Below, one piece after another: positions 45,795-55,180 of a stretch of 64,000 nt of DNA (the stretch's first letter is position 1; each line of letters starts with the position of its first letter). A program made the position numbers and the translations under genes. The stretch is from Podarcis raffonei (lineage: Eukaryota > Chordata > Lepidosauria > Squamata > Lacertidae): NCBI RefSeq assembly GCF_027172205.1, contig NC_070607.1, positions 1,560,001 through 1,624,000 of the forward strand, written 5' to 3'. Under the pieces are notes generated by a model that saw nothing but the letters and a program-made list of their open reading frames with translations, searched no databases and was not told where the DNA came from.

Positions 45795-47735
45795 AAGAAC
45801 ATGAAAAGAGCTCTTCGGGGTCAGACCAAAGTCCTATCTTATCCAACATCCTGTTTCCCAGCCAGACGCCTGTCAGAAGCCCAGAAGCAGGAGATGAGCA
45901 CAACAGCCCTTTCCTGCTGTTGTTCCCCAGTAACTGGTGGTACTCAATGGGGTACCTTCTCTGAGACTCTGAGGTTGTATACAGCTACTATAGAAATTTC
46001 TCTAATTCTCTTTTACAGCCACTCAATCTGGTGGCCATCTCTACATCTTGTGGTAGCAAATTCCATATTAAGTAAGCATGAACTGTGTGAAGAAGTACTT
46101 CCTTTCATCTGTCCTAGATCTCCCACCTTCTTTGGATGGCTCTGGGTCGCAGTATGATAAAAACATTTCTCGGAGTTTTTCCCTACCAGACCTGAAGATA
46201 TACTTTGAAGCTGCCGCCTTCTGCTGGATCAAGGATTGGATTCCATTAGAGAACGATGATGTGTTAGACTTGGAGGGACTGGATAATAGATTTGGATGGC
46301 ATGCATATCTCTGGTATGACAAGATAAAGGCCCACAGTGGTTTTAAGAATCATGTAATTAGAAAGGCGTTATACAATGTATGGACTAGATATAAAGATCT
46401 CTTAGTAAGAAAAACACCAAAATGGATTTCGCCAATGGAAGCACAGGCCCCAAAAAAGTTAAATAAGGAAAACAAATGGTTGAGGTACTCAGATTTGTTG
46501 TTAGAGGATCAGAAGGTTTTAAATTAAAACCATTTGAACAAATTAAAGATAAAGTGAATTGGTTGCAATATTATCAAATTAATGAATTATATAAGATGGA
46601 TAAGAGAAATGGTTTTGCAACAGAAAAACCAAATTGGAAACGGAGTTGTGAAGATACTAATGTTAAGAATATGTCTAAAATGTATAATTTGTTGTTGGAG
46701 TGGCATACAAAGGATGAACAAGTTAAATCGGTTATGACTGATTGGGCAAGAGATGTGGGACATAATATAATGATGGAGGATTCAGAGAGGCTATGGAAGA
46801 AAGGGGCTAAGTTCACTGTATGTACGATGTTAAAGGAAAATATTATGAAGATGATGTATAGATGGTACTTGACCCCTGTAAAATTAGCAAAGATTTATCA
46901 CAAAAGTGATAACCTTTGTTGGAAATGTAAAGAAAAAGAAGGTACTTTTTTCCATATGTGGTGGACTTGTCCCAAGGTGAAAGACTTCTGGGAGAAGATT
47001 TATAATGAACTGAAAAAAATGTTGAAATATACATTTATTAAGAAACCAAAGGCCTTTCTTCTTGGAATAACAGGTTTGGAATTGCCCAAGAAAGATGTTA
47101 AATTATTTTTGTATGCCACAACGGCCGCCCGAATATTACTTGCTAAAAATTGGAAAACACAAGAACTACCAACAGTGGAAGATGGGCAGATGAAGATGAT
47201 GGACTTTTCGGAGCTAGCTGACCTGACTGGAAGAATCCGCAGCCAGAAAGAAGAGGAGTTTCAAGAGGACTGGAGGAAATTTAAGGACTATTTGAATAAA
47301 TATTGTAATATAAAAAATTAGAAATTACTTGAAAGAAACAAATAGGCCTAGGATTAAACTAAGTTATAATTAAATAAACGGGATTTAGAATGTTAAGAAA
47401 AGTGAGTAAGATGGACTATAATTGGAAATTGTTTTAGTTTAATAATGATATTGGAAAGCTGTTACTTTTAACTACAATGAAACTCAGAAGGGAGGGACTA
47501 GAGGAAGTCAACCAAGATGTTTAAAAGGTTGGATTTGTAAAGAATTAAGTTTGTTGTTATTGTTTATCTGTTTATTGTTCCTTTTTTCTTCTTTCGTTAA
47601 CTGATGTCTTTTTCTTTTTTTCTGTTTTTGTGTGTCATTCTGCTCTGGGGTTTTTGTTATAATTGTGGGAAATCTAATAAAATTTATAAAAAAAACTCTA
47701 TCCCCTTTCTTGACATCTATCATGTCCCATCCTAT
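45795..47735 (-). mobile_element. CR1/L3-like LINE fragment split by an L1
   Basis: The LINE parts are 45,795-46,176 and 47,694-47,735. On the minus strand the right part reads like CR1 upstream of the C-terminus (ctatcatgtc on the plus strand is the RGDMI region in reverse), then KYFFTQFML and a broken WNLLP-type stretch, and a 3' UTR ending gagctcttttcatgttct. Old and degenerate. Confidence 0.7.
46177..47693 (+). mobile_element. L1 LINE, 5'-truncated
   Basis: Carries the ORF2 C-terminal third (FGWHAYLWYDKIKAH, MKMMYRWYLTPVKLAKIYHK, the cysteine motif LCWKCKEKEGTFFHMWWTC, and QMKMMDFSELADLTGRI), stopping at 47,319-47,321, then about 370 bp of 3' UTR and an A-rich tail after aataaaatttat. 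A single frameshift near 46,490-46,520 separates two overlapping open frames. The 3' part is otherwise well preserved. No reverse transcriptase core is present. Confidence 0.9.
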
Positions 47736-48097
47736 TTAACTTCTTTCTAAACTAAAAAATGGTTTAAAATGCCTCAGCCATAAACACAGTATATTCCTTT
47801 TAGCAGGACACTACTCCTCTTGGCTTGTCATCTGGGGTATGCAAATACTGTTGACCTTTCTTACAGGATTGCTGTTAGCAAATGTGGAATACATGGATCA
47901 TTCTTAGATTCTTGAGTTCAGCATAACTGCTATTTCATCTCTAGTCCAGAGATGAACCTGCACCAGGGCATGACAGAATTTGAGGTCAGTCAGTCAAGGG
48001 TGCAAAGCTACTTAAGTCCAGTAAACTTGGCTGTTTGAGAGGCTTCTCTGTAAAACTACAGAGCTGGGTCACATATACATGTTACTTCACTCTAGTT

Positions 48098-48219
48098 CAG
48101 GGTTTCCCAAACTTGGGTCTTCAGCTGTTTTTGAACTACAGCTCCCTTCATCCCTAGCTAGCAGGACCAGTCGTCAGGGATGATGGGAATTGTAGTCCAA
48201 AACAGCTTGGGAAACCCTG
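48098..48219. mobile_element. palindromic hAT-like MITE
   Basis: cagggtttcccaaacttggg ... cagcttgggaaaccctg. Flanking octamers ctctagtt and ctctattg share most positions, supporting an 8-bp hAT-type duplication. Confidence 0.75.
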
Positions 48220-48917
48220 CTCTATTGCTTATTCATCCTGAACATTTTTTGTTCATTTTATTTGTTGATTTTATTTTGCTGCTCCACATGTCCAAATTGC
48301 TCTTTATCCCTTCATGTAATACCTAAGAAGCTATTGCACACATATATTTTACTTTTACTCATTGATATGTGGCACACTTCGCTTTGGATTCTTTTCCTTA
48401 TGTGTCACGTGCAGCTAAACTGCAAGTCTGTGCCATCTCTCTCTTAATCCATGTATGGCACCTGGCATGGCGATAGGCACTGCATAACTAAATAGAGACA
48501 TGTACCTGTGACAAGTGCCTACATAATGCTGTGCCAACTTTATTGTCCTTTGCTCTTCCTTCGACCAGGTGTATAGCCCTTAACACACAACCATTCACCC
48601 ATCAGTGGATGCAGTTTCACATGGCAAAGGATAGTATAGTAAGATCATAACCAGCAGAAAGCATGGTCAGAGACACTCTCCCTCCAACTGCCATTCACAA
48701 GCTGTTCTATTACCAACTGCAAGCGGGGAAGGGAATGATTTTCTCTTTGTTTGCTGCAGGTTGAAAAACACTTAAAGCTAGCACTGCACTTTGCACATAG
48801 CCAGAGGTACCACTGACAATACCCCCCTTTCCTTTTTTCTTGTGTCTATTTCAGTGGCGTAGCGTGGGGGGTGCAGGGGGGGGCCGGCCGCACCGGGCGC
48901 AACATCTGGGGGGGCGC

Positions 48918-49077
48918 GCTCGCTGCCTCCGGAGTCTCCGAAGAGCCTCGGGCGCAGGCTGTAGCACCAGGCCAAGAAGCCGAAGCTGAAGAGCCCGCTG
49001 AGTGCCGCGCCCAGGCAGAGCGCGCCGGGAGGCACCAATGCCAGGGCCCGGCGGCAGCCGCAGCACCTCGCCACCAT
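48918..49077 (-). pseudogene. captured first-exon-like fragment of an unidentified membrane protein
   Basis: Within the hAT composite, an ATG in a good context (gcggaATGG, 49,075-49,077) opens a frame starting MVARCCGCRRALALVPPG and running through a hydrophobic stretch (ALCLGAALSGLFSFGFLAW) typical of a type II signal anchor or signal peptide, then SLRPRLFGDSGGSERA before running into transposon sequence. The region upstream is very GC-rich like a promoter and 5' UTR. I do not recognise the source gene. No splice donor is seen before the frame enters the transposon, so the exon is cut off. It could instead be chance coding in a GC-rich segment. Confidence 0.5.
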
Positions 49078-49800
49078 TCCGCCGCCAGACTTGCTCGCAC
49101 AGGCACGGCTGCCCACCACCGACGCTGCTGCCTCTGGCGGCGGACACGTGGATAGAAACAGCGACAGCCGAGCGGGAGACTCTCCCTTTCTCACTGCAAC
49201 GCTCCGGGGAGGGGGCGAGGGAGAGAGTCAGGTGGAAACGCGTGCGCGCCCCCCAAGCCGCATCTTCGCGGGGGTTGGGGGCGAAGCCGCCGGGTATTTG
49301 CGCCCCAAATTGGGGCGACCGCAAAAAGCCACCCTGCCAGCAGCAAGCTTCAAGGTCAAAGGCTCCCTTCGAGGAAGCTGCGATCCTCTTTCCAATTAAG
49401 TCCCCCCCCCCAGCTCAGTTCAGTGGGAGGTGGATTTCCCAGGTCTCTTGTCCCTTAGAGGGCGCCTCTCATCATCCCGCCATTCTGAGAGCAGGGAGGG
49501 CGCCTCTCAGGAGACTTTCTCCCGCATTTGCTTTCCCGCTGGATCTGCAACTCTTCTGGTGAGCGAGGTTTAAACCAGAGGCAGGCGCTCCTTCTTGGAC
49601 GGATGCCTGGAAGAAAAAGACCCCGCGGTCTCTTCCTTTCCTTCCCCTGCAGAGACCAGCCACGTCCCTCAGCCGAGGCCGCCTTGCTTCTCAAAAGAGC
49701 CGGTCTACTACAGTTCGTGGCTGCATGGGAGAGCGCTGCTTTCCTTGCAAAAGGCCCCCAGGTTGAGTCGCCGGCACCTCCAGCTATGAGAGGATGGGAG

Positions 49801-49947
49801 CAGTGGCGTAGCGTGGGGGGTGCAGGGGGGGTCGGCCGCACCTGGCGCAACATCTGGGGGTTAGGGTTAGGGGGCGCAAATCCATGGGTTAGGGGGCGCA
49901 AATTACTTGCCTTGCCCCGGGTGCTGACAACCCACGCTACGCCACTG
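49801..49947. mobile_element. inner 147-bp hAT MITE forming the right end of the composite
   Basis: Starts cagtggcgtagcgtgggggg and ends gctacgccactg. It contains a short ttagggttaggg run (about 49,859-49,871) and two gcgcaaat motifs. It likely reflects the unmodified parent element. Confidence 0.8.
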
Positions 49948-50389
49948 GTCTATTTACACTGTAAGCCTGGAGGCAGGGTTCTGCTGTTTTTTATTCTAAT
50001 TGCTTATTTAAAGGCATTTCTACACCACTCCTCATAATATTTATTCCTCACTGGGGCAGGGTGGGTGAGGGAAATGTTTTTACATTACATTGTGCAGTGT
50101 GTAACATACATTAAAAGCACAATTTATACACTACAGGGCACTAAGCCAATGGGGCAAATAATAATAATAATAATAATAATACCCTTATTTACACAGGTAC
50201 CTACTGAGAAAATCCATTAAAAGGCAACTATTCCAGAAGGAATTATTGTGAAAAGAGGATTGGGGGGGGGCGTCAAATTTTGCCCTCTCAGGGTGCTGCT
50301 ATATTACCAGAGTCCATTCCTGATTCCAGGATGGGGACAATGTTTTCATAACTTTCTTCTTCTTGTTTGTTTTTCTTGCGTATTTTATG

Positions 50390-50468
50390 GTTTTTTTAAT
50401 CTTGCATTTTTATGTTATGAACCACCCAGAGATCTACGGATGAAGGGCGGGATGCAAGCTTAATCTTG
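50390..50468 (+). mobile_element. L2-like LINE 3' tail
   Basis: tgttatgaaccacccagaga and tgaagggcgggatgcaagct resemble the 3' end also seen at 63,280-63,345. Confidence 0.65.
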
Positions 50469-50538
50469 TCAATTTATAAGGCAGAAATAACTGCCTGACG
50501 CGTCAGCGCCGCTGCAAGGTCTGCCCAGCCCCCCCCCC

Positions 50539-50662
50539 GCGCCCGGGTCCCTCGGGGGGGGGGATAGAAGCGCAAGCGGGAAGGGCGGCTCTTTCCCCCC
50601 GCGCCCGGGTCCCTCTCGGGGGGGGGGAGAGAAGCGCAAGAGGGAAGGGCGGCTCTTTCCCC
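50539..50662. repeat. 62-bp tandem duplication with G-runs
   Basis: Two near-identical units, gcgcccgggtccctcggggg ... gaagggcggctctttcccc, at 50,539-50,600 and 50,601-50,662. Each holds a run of nine or ten G. They lie just inside TSEN15 intron 1, next to the proposed donor. Confidence 0.85.
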
Positions 50663-50674
50663 GGCTATACCGAC

Positions 50675-50800
50675 CGCAGGGTGATCCTCCCGCCGGCTCC
50701 CGCGGAGCGTCCTCGCCGCCTCCTCCGGACGGGACTGAGCGGCGCCCGCCGGGGAAGACCCTGGGCCGCCCAAGGCGCCGCTTTCCGCCGCGCCCGCCAT
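50675..50800 (-). CDS. TSEN15: TSEN15, probable first coding exon
   Basis: ATG at 50,798-50,800 in a strong context (aggccATGG) inside a CpG island opens a 42-codon exon, beginning MAGAAESGALGGPGSSPAGA and ending RREDHPA before GTCGGT. Joining it to exon 2 in phase 0 gives HPALTGMM, aligned with human HPKYLEMM (recalled), and the four exons sum to 552 nt, 183 codons plus stop, against 171 residues in human. The N-terminus of TSEN15 is poorly conserved, so identity rests on position, phase and the HP...MM match. A GTATAG five bases further would be an alternative donor but alters the phase. Confidence 0.62.
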
Positions 50801-50945
50801 GGCCTCTCGCGCGCCACGCGGCTTCGCTCCGCGCGGTGTCTCGGCGCTCAGGGTCCCCCGCGGAACACGCGGCCCGGCACTAAGGTTCCCCCTCCCGACG
50901 CGGCGGCTCCGTCGCCCGAAAGTTTCTTGCGAGGCGCCGCCTGAA

Positions 50946-53387
50946 TAGATCCTAACTGAAACTGAGTTTCAAAGGAGGGGTTTTTGCGGGGGGGGGAATC
51001 CTTTTATGAGGGAGGAGGAGGGGAGTCATTTAGGGGGAGAAAATTAAATTTTTCAGACAATTTTTTCAGCGAGTGGTCTTAAAATTAAGTTTTGAATGTG
51101 AAGAATCAAAATCTACTATTATTTTTGTGAGTGGACAACATTTAGCTTTGTAAATCTACATTTGATGAAGAAGCACATAAACTACTTTTGGAAAACCTTT
51201 TTTTTTAATTTTACATTCTGAAAATGTAAATAATAATAAATACTGATAACAATGACAATATATAATATAACTGGAAATACTTGGCAAATCATTTTTAATG
51301 ATTTCTATGCATTTTTACCATACTTTAACTTAACAAGCAAAGCTAAATTATATTAATTTAACCAAAATTTCTTTTGAATTCTCAGGTCACATTACAGCTT
51401 TTTAGCACCCCACATTTGGGGAATTTGAAAGTTGAAAACTTTCCCCCAGCAGGGAAGCAGAAACACCCCCCCCCCCATCCAGCATCATTTCTTAACTAAT
51501 ATTTATTTCTCCCTAAGGTTTCTGTAAAATGGTGAGCTGCCAGTTTAGGATTGCCAGCTAACCAGACAAGCAGCCCTTTGATCTGCCCAACTCGGCCGGT
51601 GATATTTTTGATGGTGTGATCACCCATGCTTCTCACTGGGGTTGTGCTGCGTCTTCCTTGCTAAGCGTGCTCGCTCTGCAGAGATCCTTGCATGCGGCAT
51701 GCAGTTGTGGTCTACGAGTCAGGGCACAAATCCAATGCGAGGAAAAGGAAAATGGAACAAGATTATCTCCCGGGTTTGACCCCTCCAAAACCAACAGACA
51801 GGGAAGCATCGTGCAAGGAAAAAGCAGCAGCTCTTCCCAAACTGTGCTGGCAGGGCCAGCTCTGCCACAAGACAAGAGAGGCAGTGGCCTCAGGCGCTGA
51901 CTGGGGGTTTCATGGAAAGGAGGCAAGCGGCTTGCTTTTTAGTTTATTGTTGTAGTTTTACTCCCAGGGAGAGGTGCTTGTGGGCTAGTCTGGCTCAGAT
52001 GCCAAAGCAAGTTGGGCATTCTTTCGAACTATTCCCTTTGAGTGGGGTGGGGGTGCTTGAGGTACTTGAGCAAAATGTCTAAGTCATGAGTGGCCTTTTG
52101 AACTAACTCAAAACATTCTGAAGGCATACTTTGAAATACAGTTTGGTAGACAAGCTTCTCAGCAATAGCACAGTTTCTGCTAGCATTTTTTTGGAGTGAT
52201 AAGTCTAATACCAATGTGAGAAGCCGGTGTATTTGATTTTTACAAACATAAAACAGCAGCGCTTAAAACATCTGTAGCTTCACCAGTCCCCCATCCCAAA
52301 TCTGTGCTATGCCTAAAAAAAAAATAACTGACAGATTATACACTTAACTCTTTAACAGATTATATACACTTAATATACTTAACCGTTAGGTTGAGAGCTA
52401 GTGGGCTGCAGCCTGATCTAAGGTGGCTCACAACAGAAGCAATTCCACCATGCAAATATATGGTAAAATATTCAGAAACGGGTCTCCAAATGCATGCTTG
52501 GGTTAAAGGTGTGTCTAAAATGGTTGAAGATACCTGCTCTAACATCAATGCCTCATTGCTGTATGTTCTGCCTCTTGAGTATACATTTCACATACATTTT
52601 CTCAGCAGCTTGTTTAAATGGGTCGTTATAATTCTTGTGCCCATGTTGCAAAGTGTCTTCCTTAATTCTGTCTGCTGAATTTCATGACACAGGAAAGTTC
52701 TGAGCCAGAAGATTCCTAGTTGATCTGTAGTAACTCTGGATACTGACAGCTTTGTTGCTATAGATAAATAGGTCTTCTCCCTCTGAGGATCAAGAGGATG
52801 GTGCAAAGCTGCCTATGAACAATTTTTGAACTGCTCTGAATTAAACTTGAGAAAGAGCATAATAAACAAATAATAACATCTGTCAAGCCCTGTCATTGCA
52901 GCAAACTTTACTACTTCCACAAAAGTGAAGATTGTTTAGTTCACTCAGTTTTGTGTTTCATGAAAGAAATTCTAGAAGCGTGATCTTATTAAGTGCCTCC
53001 TAAAAATAATCCCACAAATTGGCAACTCTGAAAAGGCTCCTTTTTGGCTTCTGAGGGACATTTATTGAAAGCATAGTGAGAAGAATGAAAACATGCTACT
53101 GTTTCTTGAAGGAACTGTCCCATACATCTGCTTCCTGTTGCAAGGACTGCCAAATATTTTAGTGGTTCCACAGGAATCTGAATCTTAGTCTGCAATCCTA
53201 TACAGGCTTAACTGGGAGCCTCCTGGAACTCAGTGGGGGGTGGGGGGGGAGATGCTTCCTTCTTAATCAAAATTCTCTGGTCATTTGCTTGAGTTATCCA
53301 GCTGCACTTACGTTGCAGTCCTAATTACATTTGTTTCGGTGAATGCATTGGGTGTGCATGCATAGGATTGGGCTATAAACTCTAGAT
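50946..53387. other. intergenic sequence between TSEN15 and COLGALT2
   Basis: AT-rich tracts at 51,060-51,380 and a poly-C run near 51,465-51,476. Open frames are short with no domain. A copy of the interspersed repeat with gcaatcctatacaggcttaa lies near 53,190-53,370. No gene seen. Confidence 0.5.
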
Positions 53388-53591
53388 CGGTGCTTTCCAA
53401 ACAGTGTGTTGCGACACATTGGTGTGTCGGCTGCAGTGTGTAGGTGTGTTGCACGAACACTCCCCACACTCGTCACAGGGCTAGAAAGGGATTAGTTTAA
53501 CCTCTGGTTTGCTAGTGAAACTGAATTACTGTGTTGCGAAATGATGCATGTCTAAAAAGTGTCACCAACATGAAAAGTTTGGAAAGCTCTG
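53388..53591. mobile_element. hAT MITE with intact target duplication
   Basis: 204 bp, ends cggtgctttccaaacagtgt and gtttggaaagctctg (inverted), between exact 8-bp duplications CTCTAGAT at 53,380-53,387 and 53,592-53,599. The interior resembles the gtgtgttgcgacacattggt type. Non-coding. Confidence 0.88.
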
Positions 53592-53599
53592 CTCTAGAT

Positions 53600-54639
53600 T
53601 ATGATTGCTTTCTAGCAGGGAATAGCCTGGGTAGGTGGCTTAGCTAGACAAGGACTGTAGGCCAATGCTATGCATGCTTCCTGGAAGCAGTGATTCCCAA
53701 CAACCAAACACAAAATCTCTACAAACAAATTAAGAGTGAATGCTCATTAAACAGCCAACCACTGTCTAGTTTCACTACAAATGTATCAGGATGTATGTTC
53801 AATAAACAGGCTGTTGGGAAGCATCCGTAATCACATCCTTACAGAACCATGTATTCATTGGGGCTTGCAATGTGCATGGGGTTGCAACCTCAGTGCCAGG
53901 AAAGCATATTATAATCCTTAGCCATAAATGTGCAGATAGAGCAACTGAAGTCAATACAAAGCAGGAAAACCTCAGTGCCAGTCTAATCTGTTATTTCATT
54001 TATTAAGGCAGAGGCTTCATAGAAGGTTGGCTCCGTGTAGGGGTATGCATATGCAGGATTCAGCCACCATGGCCTTTCTAGGCATTCTACCTAATGAAGT
54101 CGTTGAGTCCGCAGTGTCTCAGTCACTCTTGCAGTCCTAGACCCCTATACCTGTGGGAGTAATTCTGTTGAAGTCAGTGAGACTTCCATGCAAGTGCACG
54201 TGCATAAAGAGGATTGTGCTACAAGGGGCAGAATTCTGGAGCACAACTTCTGACCCATGTGTCATTTTTAAAATTATTTCCCCAGGTAAAAAGCTCGCTA
54301 CATGTAGTACACTAGCTCATGAGTGAAAGGACGGTGTGGGGGCCTCTTTTCTCCGACATGCATGGAGCTCTTAGTCGTGGGAATCTAAAAAGAACACAGC
54401 CACTGAGCCACCGGTCGCGTGAAATTCCACCACCACATTGTGCTCACGAGTCCACTAGCATTAATTCGAAGTGTGCCCGGTGCAATCCGAGCCCAATAGG
54501 AATCAGAAGAAAAAGATCATCTGAAAGGTTTGTACGGACCTATCCCTTCTTAGCGTTACTTATGCTTAGTTTTGCAAAAAGCTCTCTGTCGTTTAGGAGG
54601 TCGGCAGAGGAGGGAATATGGACAGAGAGGAGCACGCGT
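53600..54639. other. upstream region of COLGALT2, no gene seen
   Basis: Contains a diverged interspersed repeat near 54,125-54,230 (cagtcctagacccctatacc ... gtgcacgtgcataaagagga). The long open frame crossing 54,319-55,341 is judged spurious (see rejected list). Confidence 0.5.
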
Positions 54640-55180
54640 GTTTGTTTCTGCTCGCTCCACGAGCGGAGAGCTTTGCCCCCGCCAAGCCGCCTTTCGCCGA
54701 GAAGGCACAGCCCCCCCTCCTCCTCCTCCTCCTCTGAGCAAATAAGAAGAGGCGCAGCGGCGGCGGCGGCGGCGGCAGCCCGGTCTCCTCGCCCTCCCTT
54801 CCAGCCTGCTCTCCAGGTAGGCGCCTCCCGGCCGCCGCTGCCAGCAGAGGCTCCTCGCGCTGCCCCGAAAGATGGCTGCGACCCTCCAGCTCCCTCGCCG
54901 CCCTGCCCGGATCCTGCTGCTGCTGCTGCCCCTCGCCTGGGTCTTGGGGCTCCACGGGGGCAGCTGCTCAGCCCCGGAGCAGCTCGGTCCGGATCCCCTG
55001 CCGGAATCCGCCTTGCAGAAGCCCACCGTCCTCCTCGCCCTCCTCGCCAGGAACGCTGCCCACTCCCTGCCCCACTTCCTCGGCTGCCTGGAGAGGCTGC
55101 GGTACCCCAAGAACAGGATCGCCCTCTGGTAAGTTGGCCGAAGGCGCCGCCGGAGAGACGGGCGGGGGGGGGAGACCTCA
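54640..55180. promoter_or_regulatory. COLGALT2: CpG island at COLGALT2 exon 1
   Basis: CpG-dense block spanning the 5' UTR and first exon, with a CTC run (54,716-54,735) and a GGC run (54,759-54,776) in the presumed 5' UTR. No TATA box seen, in keeping with dispersed initiation. Confidence 0.7.
54872..55128 (+). CDS. COLGALT2: COLGALT2, first coding exon
   Basis: COLGALT2 is an endoplasmic reticulum enzyme that adds galactose to hydroxylysine of collagen, using UDP-galactose. The exon starts at ATG (context gaaagATGG) and gives a basic then leucine-rich signal peptide ([21 protein letters not shown]), followed by [20 protein letters not shown] and [15 protein letters not shown]. These match COLGALT2 (human [26 protein letters not shown], recalled) better than COLGALT1, whose equivalent is TTLGALERLRHPRER. 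The exon closes inside a Trp codon, TG|gtaagt (donor at 55,129), phase 2, with 85 full codons. The catalytic domains lie in later exons outside the window. Its divergent neighbour is TSEN15, as in human. Confidence 0.93.

Larger units (their letters stand above)
48852..49947. mobile_element. composite hAT element carrying a host-like gene segment
   Basis: 17-bp perfect inverted ends cagtggcgtagcgtggg / cccacgctacgccactg, with an exact 8-bp target duplication GTCTATTT at 48,844-48,851 and 49,948-49,955. Inside, the left terminal sequence (about 60 bp, cagtggcgtagcgtgggggg to caacatctggggg) recurs at 49,801, so a normal 147-bp non-autonomous element makes up the right end. Between the two left ends lie about 880 bp of GC-rich sequence unrelated to the element. 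The octamer left of the inner copy (gatgggag) does not match the right flank, so the whole 1,096 bp moved as one unit. It has no transposase. Confidence 0.88.
44166..50674 (-). other. TSEN15: TSEN15 intron 1
   Basis: About 6.5 kb if exon 1 is assigned correctly. It contains the SINE at 44,630, the MITEs at 44,942 and 48,098, the L1-in-CR1-like nest at 45,795-47,735, the hAT composite at 48,852 and an L2 tail at 50,390. Stretches 45,060-45,794, 47,736-48,097, 48,220-48,843 and 49,956-50,389 show nothing else apart from an (AAT)n run at about 50,158-50,180. Confidence 0.65.
50480..50945. promoter_or_regulatory. TSEN15: CpG island at TSEN15 exon 1
   Basis: Strongly CpG-rich stretch surrounding the proposed TSEN15 start codon. 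No TATA box is evident. It fits a housekeeping promoter on the minus strand, firing from just above 50,800. Confidence 0.65.

Noticed and set aside
48778-49194. 138-codon minus-strand frame as a host gene at this locus
   Set aside because: It lies inside hAT ends with a target duplication and its 3' part is transposon sequence, so at most a captured fragment.
49002-49562. 186-codon plus-strand frame in the hAT composite
   Set aside because: GC-rich antisense shadow of the captured segment; no domain seen.
49859-49871. ttagggttaggg as an interstitial telomere repeat
   Set aside because: Only about two units, inside a hAT MITE; more likely chance or part of the element.
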